A stretch of 23,707 nucleotides of DNA from Hypsibius dujardini. Its lineage: Eukaryota; Tardigrada; Eutardigrada; Parachela; Hypsibiidae. Position numbers and translations under genes: made by a program. The notes beneath the pieces are model-generated. The model ran no database searches and had not been told where the DNA came from. It worked only from the letters and a program-made list of their open reading frames with translations. Where the stretch lies: positions 1-23,707 of the forward strand of contig LRSR01009003.1 in NCBI GenBank assembly GCA_001579985.1. Reading direction: 5' to 3'. Positions 1-8,252 of the stretch are shown here, in pieces (within the stretch, counting starts at the first letter, position 1; the number at the start of each line of letters is the position of its first letter).

Positions 1-103
1 AATTGTATATTACAATTGCTGGTACCTTTTTGATATTCAATATTCAATATTCAATGGTCAAGAATCGAGCGCCTCGCATACATGATAAATGATATTACAG
101 TCA

Positions 104-413
104 GCGACAGAATCAAATCTAACGGAGGGTCCCGGAAATGGACAAAAGGGGGCGGGGCAGGGGTGATAATTGAACAATCAATCAACCAACGAACTCCGCT
201 CCGATTGCTCCGGAGCTCCGCTGGTTGATTGTTTGATTATTCAATTTGATTGTTTGATTGTTCAATCGGTTCGTTGATTGTTCAAGTTGATTGGTTGATT
301 GTTCAATTGGTTCGTTGATTGTTCAAGTTGATTGGTTGATTGTTCAAGTATCACCCCTGCCCCGCCCCTTTTTGCCCATTTCCGAGACCCTCCGTTAGAT
401 CAAATTCTGTCGC
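104..413. mobile_element. MITE-like element, family A, with inverted ends
   Basis: The left end (GCGACAGAAT at 104, then GGAGGGTCCCGGAAATGG, then GGGGCGGGGCAGGGGTGATA) reappears as its reverse complement ending at 413. Arms of about 70 bp flank a core of TTGATTG/TTCAATT repeats. No coding capacity is seen. The same end motif (GGAGGGTCC..GGGAATGG..GGCGGAGCAGGGG) recurs near 5603, so this is a dispersed family. Confidence 0.75.
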
Positions 414-849
414 GTACTGTAGCACCACATGACAATCACAGTCCGAGAGAGGATTGAATGGTTCCTTCATTACGTGCTCTGTGATGCGCGCGCAATTAAC
501 GCCCAGGCCATAAAAATATTCAACTTATTTAAAAATTGGAAACTGATTCGTCACATCTGAAGGTCTCACCGAAATCGGTCATTGAACAACTTCAATATCC
601 GAACTACGGGAACTAGCAACACAAGTTATTACAAAATTTCAAAATTAAACCTTGAAAGACCACTTCATTTGGTCACTTGACCAAATGATCCAATCTCCGA
701 TTTGGGAAAGCACCTGATTCGCCGTACAGAGTTAAAATTGTACTGGAAAGCCGAAAACTTTTCAAATTTTTCCATTCGCGGCTACATCTTAAGGCCTATT
801 TCATGGCATGGCCGTTAATTGCTCGCACAAGGTAGAGCACCCAATCAAT

Positions 850-970
850 AGTCCATTGATTGATTGTCCATTGATTGATTGTCTATTGATTGATTGTCCA
901 TTGATTGATTGATTGTCTGTTAATTTGATTTTCCATTGTTAGATTGTCCATTGATTGATTGATTGTCCTC
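850..970. repeat. TTGATTGATTGTCCA short tandem array
   Basis: About seven imperfect copies of a 15-16 bp unit built from TTGATTGA plus TGTCCA. Similar TTGATTGA stretches occur at 1298-1312, 1345-1365, 8180-8200 and 9100-9119. Together with 414-2111 as a whole, this region holds no recognisable gene. Confidence 0.8.
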
Positions 971-1185
971 GGTCAGACTTCGTGATCACTTAGAGCTCTG
1001 TCCAGAGTTCTAATCACGAGGAGCTGTTTTAGTTTCGGTCAAAACATTTCTCACTTCTCCCCTTAAGCTCTTCCCCCGCTGACCAGTCCACTGTTCGCAG
1101 TGAGCCATGTTGTCTACTATCAAACCTAGGGAGACGCGGCGGTAATCGTGAAGCATAATTGATCGTGATTTGAATGGCATACCGT

Positions 1186-1280
1186 GATCTCCCGATCTCA
1201 AGGGACAGTTAAGCCACACCCCCTCCAGTCATCGGTTGGCTGTTCAATCGGATTCACTATGTCGTGATTGGTTGAAATTT
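1186..1280 (+). mobile_element. Partial MITE-like element, family B (one end only)
   Basis: CTCCCGATCTCAAGGGACAG at 1188 is followed by a CCACACCCCCTCC stretch and GGCTGTTCAATCGGATTCACT. This matches one end of the elements at 6927-7212 and 13190-13430 in order and spacing. No opposite end was found downstream, so it is a fragment. Confidence 0.55.
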
Positions 1281-1683
1281 AAGAGCATCTTGACTGCGAT
1301 TGATTGATTGATTAAGCGGAATTTCTTGACACACACATTAAATCAGTTGATTGATTGATTGATTGTAGGTGAACAATAGCAAACGGTGATGGACAGATAA
1401 GATCCGGGGTGGATCAAATTAACTGGTAATTCTATCCGTGAAATAAGACCGGCACGGCACCCGGGAAGGACAAAGCGATGTACTTTGTGTAGAAGGAATA
1501 TGCCAGACATACGAACCACGTAAAAGCAGGGTGCGTCATCGGACGGTTCGCTCAACAGGAAGAAGACGAGATTATTGACGTTGAACCACTCTCTCCTGAA
1601 TTAAGAAAATTCGGCTTCCGGACGCTGAAAAGTCTTAAAAGATTACCCACTTCACCGGATGACTTAAGAGTACTTCCTGCTGA

Positions 1684-1803
1684 CAACTGATAATGCAAAC
1701 CATGCAATTGATTGGTCGATTGTTTTAAATTAAGAAGTGGTTAATAAGCAAAACAAAACAAAACAATCGATCAATCAATGGCATGGTTCGCATTATCAGT
1801 TGT
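1684..1803. repeat. Inverted repeat (hairpin)
   Basis: CAACTGATAATGCAAACCATGC at 1684 pairs with GCATGGTTCGCATTATCAGTTG ending near 1802. The inner TCGATTGTTTT pairs with AAAACAATCGA. Arms are about 45 bp with a short loop. It is non-coding and could be a small MITE. Confidence 0.75.
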
Positions 1804-2111
1804 TCATTTGTTGAAGGGGGAGGGGCGTATGAATCATGCAAATTGGGATCTTGTTTCGCAAGCTTCGGATTAGCTTTTGGTATGAATATGTAGGTTGAAG
1901 TCGCACCTATCGATTGATATTGTAAGACTTGTTCACTCTGGCGGCGAAGCGCGCACCAACCCCTTGTGAGGTAGGCACAACCACTGTGAAGTCAAAACGA
2001 CACGAATAGAATCGTATTATGATAATACGATGTGGCTTTTTCGGCCTGTACGATGTGGCTCTTTTTCAGGCACCCAGAACTGTAAAAGTGTATGCTGTGA
2101 AAGTTGCAGGA

Positions 2112-2460
2112 ATGGGTCCGCTAATGCAGATGCTACTCATCCTCAATCTCGTGCTTCTGCCAATAGCCCGACACGAAGTACTGGCGGTCATCCAAGTGGA
2201 ACTGGCCTGTCCGGATCTCGTTTCTCCCTTGTCCGGGAACGGTGCCTTGGCATACCATCGCCCCGCCTACGAAACAGCCGTCGAGGAATGCAATCGAATT
2301 TACGAGGGCAGGTTCAACTTCACCATGACCTTTATGACGGGGAACGAGAGCCAGGTTCAGACCAATCCCGACATGAAGGCCGCCAGTATGGACATCTTGT
2401 CGGAGTGATATTTCAGGAAACGAGTCTACCGGGACAGCGTGGTTGCCGTCGTTTCTCCCG
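2112..2460 (+). CDS. Receptor exon 1: signal peptide and start of ligand-binding domain, contains in-frame TGA
   Basis: The first 25 residues are strongly hydrophobic (MLLILNLVLLP core) and look like a signal peptide. The lobe that follows has CPDLVSPL, a YETAVEECNRIYEG helix and two N-glycosylation sequons (FNFT, GNES). The frame reaches GAG TGA at 2403-2408. On the far side the same frame carries YFRKRVYRDSVVAVVSP, which is the expected receptor strand, and then a good donor (G|GTAAGA at 2461). The codon is most simply TGG (Trp) changed to TGA. An upstream ATG at 2019 in the same frame would bury the signal peptide and is less likely. Confidence 0.75.
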
Positions 2461-5400
2461 GTAAGAAAGAAATGAAATCAGAAAGGTCGAATACTTTATT
2501 GTTTATACATTTTACACACAAATTAAATATTTACTTAAAACTATTTTTTACAAATTTTATTCATCTTTATCTTTTCTACGGAAAGGCTTAATCGATTTCA
2601 CAACAGTGCATCAACTTCTCGCGGCCTTTAACTTCCTGTGCATTACAACGTATGTATAAGGTTTAACTGGAATTTTTTCCTATAATTATTTTTATCACAT
2701 GCCTGAACCGTCATCAATCTTCGTGACGACTGTAGAATGGCCTACGAGAAGTCGGAATATACCCTCGAAGCTCCACCCATAATCTCCACTGCCTTCATCA
2801 CGCCGACCTACACTTCCATGGCCATCCTGGAGCTGCTGTTAATGTACAACTGGACGACCGTCTACGTCATCACGGATATGAGCTCGCTGCCGGTTTTCTG
2901 GTCCTTCGGTACGGAGATACCGAAACTAGCAGCCAGCAAAGCGATCATATTTTACCGGCGCCTGGCTCGCGCTAGGGACCTGCTGTCTTTCCGGGACCTA
3001 TTGGAGGACTTCAGAACCTTAAGCCGAGGTCAGTGGCTTAAGCCGAGATAAACGGCTTAAGCCGAGGTCAGCGGCTTAATTTCGCGTACTATTTATACAA
3101 TTTAAGCCAGTCTGATTCTTCGTGCAGTGATGCTGTTTTTTGGAAAAGCCGACCAGCTTCGGCGCCTTGTGGTACGGTACAACAGCGAGATAACTTCGTG
3201 GCAGTGCTTCTCCGTAGAACGCTTGTCCGTGTTGTAGATCGAGGCCAGCTCCATGAACATGACCAACGGGGAGTTTGTCTATATTTGTGATGAGCCTTAT
3301 GCGTTTTACGGCGTTGTGACGTGGCACGTTTCCAACGTCACGGAACGTGAAGCAAGGGTAAGTTTTCACGGAGAAGGACCTTAACCACACGTTGACCACA
3401 CCTTGACTACACCTTAACACACCTTAAACACACTTTAACACACCTTAAACACACCTTGACTACATCTTGACTACACCTTGATCACACCTGGATTACACCT
3501 TGACCACACCTTGACTACACCTTGACTACACCTTGACTACACCTGGATTACACCTTGACCACACCTTGACTACACCTTGACTACACCTTGACTACACCTT
3601 GACTACATATTATGCTTGACCGCACGAAAGGGTAAACAAAATTGGGTTGTTTTGTTTGGTCGGTAGATTGCACGGGAAGCTTTCCGGTCGGTTTTAGTGG
3701 TGAGTCCGTTCGTGGAACCGTTCGATGAGTCGTCCATCGCCATAGCCAACATGAGGCGGCACTTCCGTCAGAGGGCAAAGGACCTTTACAACATCACAAC
3801 AACTGCAAATCAAGAGGTGATGGGGAGAACCCCCCCCCCGGCAAAATTCCTACGTAGAATTGCCCACCCATCGTGGTACCCTTTTCGAACAACAACTCTA
3901 TACGTGATATTTTTGCCTTTATTAAAATTCAGCCGGCTGTGGAAATTCTCTCCAGCTACGCTACAGTTTTTATGCTGGCCCAGGTGAGTTTCCGAATTCA
4001 CACGTATCTTGGGTATACTCTTACATAATTTACCTTTAATAGCTCTAAGATTATAATTCTAATTATGCTAAGAGCTCCTCAAACGACCTTCATGATCATT
4101 AGTCTCCTCGTACGATGTGAATGCGCTTTTCATGAGAAAAACGAAATAAATAATTTAAATTGAAAATCGTATGACGAGATCATGGTCGTATAACGAAAGG
4201 TCGTCTGAGGAGAAAATAGGAGGAGACTGAAGGTCCTACACTGTTTGAAGGTTCCTCCCCCTGAGTGACTTCCTTCTCTCCAAGGTCATGAATGAGACAT
4301 TAAACTCTCAGGGCGCGATGAAGCTGCGCGACGGGTGGCACCTCTCGCAAAGGTTCCTCCAGCGCACGTTTCATGCGCCCGGTGGTTTGGCTGACCTTTA
4401 CATCGACAAGACGGGACGTCGTGCAGTGACCTTGGCGGTGTCTCACTTCTCGGGGAATGATTCTGTCCGCGAGGTATGCTGCTGGATTTCTCAGTCGCCT
4501 GGAATCTCTCAGTCGCCTGGGATCTCTCAGTAACAATTAGTCCGTAAAATGAATGTGGGAATTGTGACTCAAGCCTTGTGCCATTTTCGTGTATTTGATT
4601 GCAGCCCTTTCTCGTGCAATCGCAGCAAGATACCGCAGTACTTTTGCCTCTGCGCGAAATTTCCCACTCTTGGCCGGATGGAAGATGGCCTCCGCCGAAC
4701 GAACCCGCCTGTGGTTACAGCAACCAGAAAGCAGCATGCCTGCCGCACTCCGGTACAATGCCGGAGAGCATTTGACAGTCCAATAAATCAATCAGCAGCT
4801 AAGCCAATCAAACGCGTAATTGTCCCACATGGCCTACCAGAACCCAAAGAGCGACCCTCAAAGTAACCGCGTCACTCCGGTAACTACTTTGGTGCCACGA
4901 TTATGACGGACGGTTTAGCCCTGTCTCCGTCACACAGGGTGTAAAAACCGACCGTCATAATCGTGGTACCACAGTAGTTACCGGAGTTCCGCGGTTACTT
5001 TGAGGGTCGCTCTTTGGGTTCTGGTAGGTCATATGGGACAATTACGCGTTTGATTGGCTTAGCTGCTGATTGATTGTTGTCCCTGTGATGATGTGTAAAT
5101 CTTGTTAAATGAATCCACTTCGGCAGATTTTATGCAAAACGGCGGGCGGACAATTGTCGTGACGTTGGCGAGCTTGTTGTGCGCGGTCATAGTCATGGCC
5201 GCCTGCACAAGGTAAACTCTCCCACACCGACATACGTGGCAGTGTGAAGGATTCACTGGATTGAATATTTTTGTTTATTTATGTTCTCAGGAATTACCTG
5301 TATAAAGCTGAGCTACGGTCGGCTTGGTCCATGTGGTATTTAACGGAGCAGCTTCTCTTGGCAGCGGGCTCGCCGCCGGCAAGAACTGTGCAGCACCGAA

Positions 5401-5468
5401 CGCGATCTTTTAAAGGTCCGATACCCGGTTATGCAATGGTTTCTTCTGCGACTAGTATAAACTCTTGA
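2112..5468 (+). CDS. ANF-receptor-domain single-pass receptor (natriuretic peptide / receptor guanylyl cyclase-like), short tail, possibly broken
   Basis: Spliced model: 2112-2460, 2607-2649, 2736-3028, 3128-3171, 3238-3357, 3667-3816, 3933-3983, 4285-4473, 4605-4752, 5127-5211, 5291-5468. All junctions are GT-AG and phase-consistent, giving 549 codons plus stop. The start at 2112 opens a hydrophobic signal peptide (about residues 1-25). An ANF_receptor ligand-binding fold follows (conserved stretches SVVAVVSP, IISTAFITPTYTSMA, NWTTVYVITD, MNMTNGEFVYIC, APGGLADLYID). Then come a juxtamembrane WPDGRWPPPNEPACGY motif near residue 436 and one membrane helix (about 471-489). Such receptors bind extracellular ligands at the plasma membrane; in the cyclase class they make cGMP. 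Oddities: an in-frame TGA at 2406-2408, and a stop 58 residues after the helix with no kinase-homology or cyclase domain found downstream. It could be an NPR-C-like clearance receptor or a decayed cyclase receptor. Domain assignment is firm, functionality is not. Confidence 0.8.
3018..3082 (+). repeat. Tandem repeat of the exon 3 donor region of the receptor gene
   Basis: The unit CTTAAGCCGAGGTCAGYGG, which contains the exon end and the GT donor (3029), occurs three times in a row; the middle copy is mutated (AGCCGAGATAAACGG). The third copy keeps a donor-like GTCAGC. Confidence 0.75.
3388..3608. repeat. Minisatellite in receptor intron 5
   Basis: About twenty copies of an 11-bp unit ACACCTTGACT, with variants (ACACCTTAAAC, ACACCTGGATT). 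It fills most of the intron (3358-3666) between exons that encode the ligand-binding domain. No coding content. Confidence 0.85.
4075..4212. mobile_element. Short MITE-like element in receptor intron 7
   Basis: CTCCTCAAACGACCTT at 4075-4090 is mirrored by AAGGTCGTCTGAGGAG at 4197-4212 (one mismatch). A second inner pair is present (CATGATC with GATCATG). The interior is AT-rich. At 138 bp with no ORF it is typical of a miniature inverted-repeat element. Confidence 0.7.
4786..5075. mobile_element. Foldback element in receptor intron 9
   Basis: Near-perfect arms of about 130 bp (4786-4916 and 4944-5075) enclose a loop of about 27 bp. The ends are AATCAATCAGCAGCT and its complement. The arms differ by only a few bases, so the element is young or conserved. 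It occupies most of the intron (4753-5126). Confidence 0.85.
5127..5468 (+). CDS. Receptor exons 10-11: transmembrane helix and short cytoplasmic tail
   Basis: Exon 10 (5127-5211) encodes a short linker, then a helix of about 19 apolar residues beginning TIVVTLASLLCAVIV. Exon 11 starts at 5291 with RNYLYKAELRSAW, a basic, membrane-proximal stop-transfer-like stretch. Reading through gives a tail of 58 residues ending in TGA at 5466-5468. A possible donor (AAAG|GTCCGA at 5416) could instead splice to further exons, but no kinase-homology or cyclase exon is recognisable before the next gene. No AATAAA is evident in the 800 bp after the stop, so the 3' end is uncertain. Confidence 0.65.
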
Positions 5469-5602
5469 GGTTTCATAACGATTTCAAACTCCGTCAAATA
5501 ATACGTTCAAGCAGAGGTAGATTCATTGCATCCCATGTCTCACAGCGTAACCTGGGTCCTGGGATCCAAGTACAATCAACGGTCAACGAGAAGATTGGGT
5601 AC

Positions 5603-5780
5603 ACTGGAGGGTCCGGGAATGGGAAAAAGAGGCGGAGCAGGGGGTGGTTTTCAAACAATCGAACAATCAATCACCTGACATGCAGCGGTTGCTTTGTTCC
5701 TGCTTTGTTCCATTTTCAAACATACCACCCCCTGCTCCGCCCCTTTTGCCCATACCCCGGACCCTCCAGTGTACTCTACC
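5603..5780. mobile_element. MITE-like element, family A, downstream of the receptor
   Basis: Left end CACTGGAGGGTCCGGGAATGG at 5603, followed by GGCGGAGCAGGGGGTGG. The inverted right end is ACCACCCCCTGCTCCGCCCC and CGGACCCTCCAGTG at about 5724-5770. The core is short. The right end is then tandemly repeated beyond this element. Confidence 0.7.
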
Positions 5781-6137
5781 ACCTGACCACCCCCTGCTCC
5801 GCCCCTTATGCCCATACCCCGGAGCCTCCAGTGTACTCAACCACCTGACCACCCCCTGCTCCGCCCCTTTTGCCCATNCCAGTGTACTCTACCACCTGAC
5901 CACCCCCTGCTCCGCCCCTTATGCCCATACCCCGGAGCCTCCAGTGTACTCAACCACCTGACCACCCCCTGCTCCGCCCCTTTTGCCCATACCCCGGAGC
6001 CTCCAGTGTACTCAACACCTGACCATCCCCTGCTCCGCCCCTTATGCTCATACCCCGGACCCTCCAGTGTACTCTACCACCTGACCATCCCCTGCTCCGC
6101 CCCTTATGCCCATACCCCGGACCCTCCAGTGTACTCA
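5714..6137. repeat. 61-62 bp tandem array, seven copies, with one undetermined base
   Basis: Each unit runs from a CACCCCCTGCTCCGCCCC block to a CCTCCAGTGTACTC block; the GTGTAC landmarks sit at 5769, 5831, 5882, 5944, 6006, 6067 and 6129. The spacing is 61-62 bp except 51 bp across the N at 5878. The unit is the right end of a family A element. No spacers, so not CRISPR. Apparent proline-rich ORFs here are by-products of the repeat. Confidence 0.9.
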
Positions 6138-6466
6138 ATCTTGTCGTTGATTGCACACGTACGTGATGGTATTTTCCACCCTACCAGCACTACTCGTACA
6201 GGACCCCCCCCCCGTACTTCCAACTGTGATTTTGAGAAGCGAGCGAAAATGTACTAGTAATTGAATCGCACTTTCCTCTCTTTGTTTCATGCTACACACG
6301 TGGCCAAAAAATGGCGCCAACCAAGTTAAAACCAACTTTTTACTGGGTGCCAGCAAATGAGGGTGGTCAAAGTTAGAGCCAATTTTAGGCACAGTGTGCC
6401 ACTGTTTTTCTCATCGCTTGATTTCTTGATTAAGTGTCCGCCAAGAAAACTAAAACGCTGTCTTGT

Positions 6467-6524
6467 GGTTGGCACGATCTTGCGGTCACGTGTGTGGTTA
6501 GCACGATCTTGTGGTCACGTGTGT
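6467..6524. repeat. Two 29-bp direct repeats, each with CACGTG
   Basis: Units 6467-6495 and 6496-6524 each carry GCACGATCTTG then GGTCACGTG. CACGTG at 6487 and 6516 is the E-box core. It lies 1.7 kb before PRKDC, so a regulatory role is only a possibility. Apart from this and the family B element, 6140-7740 shows no gene. Confidence 0.6.
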
Positions 6525-6926
6525 GGTCCTGCCAAAATCTTGAGAGGAAGAAAATTTTCCACTTTTTGGACTTTTACGTTTAGGACGGGCTCCTCACTAG
6601 CGCGAGCTTAGCACGTGTTGATCCCGGCATTACCAAACGACCTCATCCCTTATGGATTCGCTTGACTCACCCGCTTGGTTAATCAGATTCCAATGAATTT
6701 AGTGCCACCAGGAAAATGTTACAAACTTCTCATCTCGGCGTTATCGGGTGCCGAAATTGATTGATTTTCACCCAATATTTGAAGACATTCTCCAAAATGA
6801 AGAGACGGTTCCTTATTACCCTGGGTATTCAAAGGTTTATTCAAAGGTTTAAGTAAAGCTAATTGTGTCTCTAAAGCTGAAAAAACAATTGAAAAATGAA
6901 TATTTACTAGAATGGGAGTGAAGACT

Positions 6927-7212
6927 TACTGTACGCTCCCGATCTCAAGGGTCGATTTTAGGTCCGGCCCGAAAACACGATCCGTCCCTCGCTTGGTTGT
7001 TCATTCAGATTCACTTAAATTAAACACGATCCGTTCCCTCGCTTGGTTGTTTGTTTGTTCAGATTTCAATCAAGCAAGGTAGCAGAGCATGTCAGGTAAA
7101 AACCAACGGGCCAATCACGAACAAGTGAACGGAATTGAACAATCGGCTGAAGCTTGATGTGAATCAGCGGAGGTGGAGCATAATCGACCCTTGAGATCGG
7201 GAGCGTACAGTA
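6927..7212. mobile_element. MITE-like element, family B, with perfect 31-bp inverted ends
   Basis: TACTGTACGCTCCCGATCTC at 6927 continues into AAGGGTCGATT, and the exact complement occupies 7182-7212. The interior has two copies of a stretch beginning ACACGATCCGT and holding CCCTCGCTTGGTTGTT. At 286 bp with no ORF it is non-autonomous. The same ends occur at 1186 and inside PRKDC intron 10. Confidence 0.85.
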
Positions 7213-7740
7213 CGATAGACAGTCGTGCAGATGCCACTTCCGGTTTCCGCGCTGTTAACTTCAAACTGCAACCTCCTGCCCACCATGAGAGCTGTCCTTT
7301 GACCCACTCGACGCGCCACAATCACACGGTAAACAATGGACCGCTTTTCAAAAAGTCAAAGAGAATATTGAGCAGAGCCAATTCAAGCCATATTCTACGA
7401 AGCGACACGCCGAATCTCCGATACTTAAACTGTGGCTCGGTTCCATTAGTCAATTTATCGTACTTCGACTAGTGACAAAATTGAGTGTAGTGAAGCTCCT
7501 CCTACATGTAGCCTGTACGGCCAATTGACTACGGCAGTCAACAAGCAGCGTACATGCACCGGCTTTCATAATTTTTTTCGGCTTTACAGATTCGTTAAAG
7601 ACAAAACCGTTTTCAGAGAAAATCCTATAAAATAAATGGCAAATGTTATAAAAATACAATTCATTTTTTTGGTTGCTCAATAATCTCTGATTTCTTTTTT
7701 GAAACAGCGAATCAGCCAAAATGTTCTTTCTATCTTGGGA

Positions 7741-8252
7741 ACCGTTTCTCGCGCGCCGTCTGTCGACAAACCTTACGCTCTGTGGGCGGTGCGCGAGATA
7801 CTGTTACGAGACAAGTGATTCGATTTCGGGGTGGCCTGATTAAAACGAATTTCCACTTGCGAGGTGAGTGTGTCTATTCGATGACAGTGTGATCGGACTC
7901 TCCCCGTGAATATTCTTTCCTCAAGAATTACAACTTGCACGCATCAAACTGCGCATTCCCATCGCCGGCGATATTACCGTTCACACTGTTTGTTCTGTAT
8001 TTACCAAGAATGCATTAGAAGAAGCTTCAAGAAAAATAACCCGCAGTGACACCGAGGGGACTTTATTTCCGGTTGACTCTGGAGAGAAGTGAAATTGTCC
8101 GCCAGTTTTACATGTAGACTGTTGCTAGATTGATTTGATTGAACGTTTTGTTATCCATTCATAGTTGGCCATTGCAGAGATGTGATTGATTGATTGATTT
8201 GCGGGCTTTCACATAATACGTTTTTCCTCTCCTTGCCGGTGCGCCACTAAGT
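7741..8252 (+). promoter_or_regulatory. Probable PRKDC promoter, 5' UTR exon and 5' UTR intron
   Basis: About 400-500 bp before the start codon is a CpG-rich patch with two inverted half-sites (TCTCGCGC near 7745 and GCGCGAGA near 7791). A strong donor sequence follows, GAG|GTGAGT with GT at 7864. A pyrimidine-rich tract leads into CTAAG ending at 8251, two bases before ATG 8253. This reads as a non-coding first exon ending at 7863 and a 388-nt UTR intron. It rests only on splice-site appearance and spacing; no TATA box is evident. Confidence 0.35.

Noticed and set aside
665-688. Perfect 11-bp-arm hairpin TCATTTGGTCA / TGACCAAATGA
   Set aside because: Real but isolated, with no gene nearby to give it a role; too short to call an element.
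2403-2408. TGA as a selenocysteine codon
   Set aside because: Relatives are not known as selenoproteins, the position suits Trp, and no SECIS-like structure could be shown by eye.
3172-3237. TAG at 3235-3237 as a second nonsense codon in the receptor
   Set aside because: It is the acceptor of a 66-nt intron: a phase-0 donor at 3172 and acceptor at 3237 restore LRRLV followed by IEASSMNMTNGEF, as expected for the family.
5469-8252. Kinase-homology or guanylyl cyclase exons, or an independent small gene
   Set aside because: I read the plus-strand frames and the longer minus-strand frames and found no family motif. Frames of 60-105 residues here are biased by repeats and lack splice or codon support.
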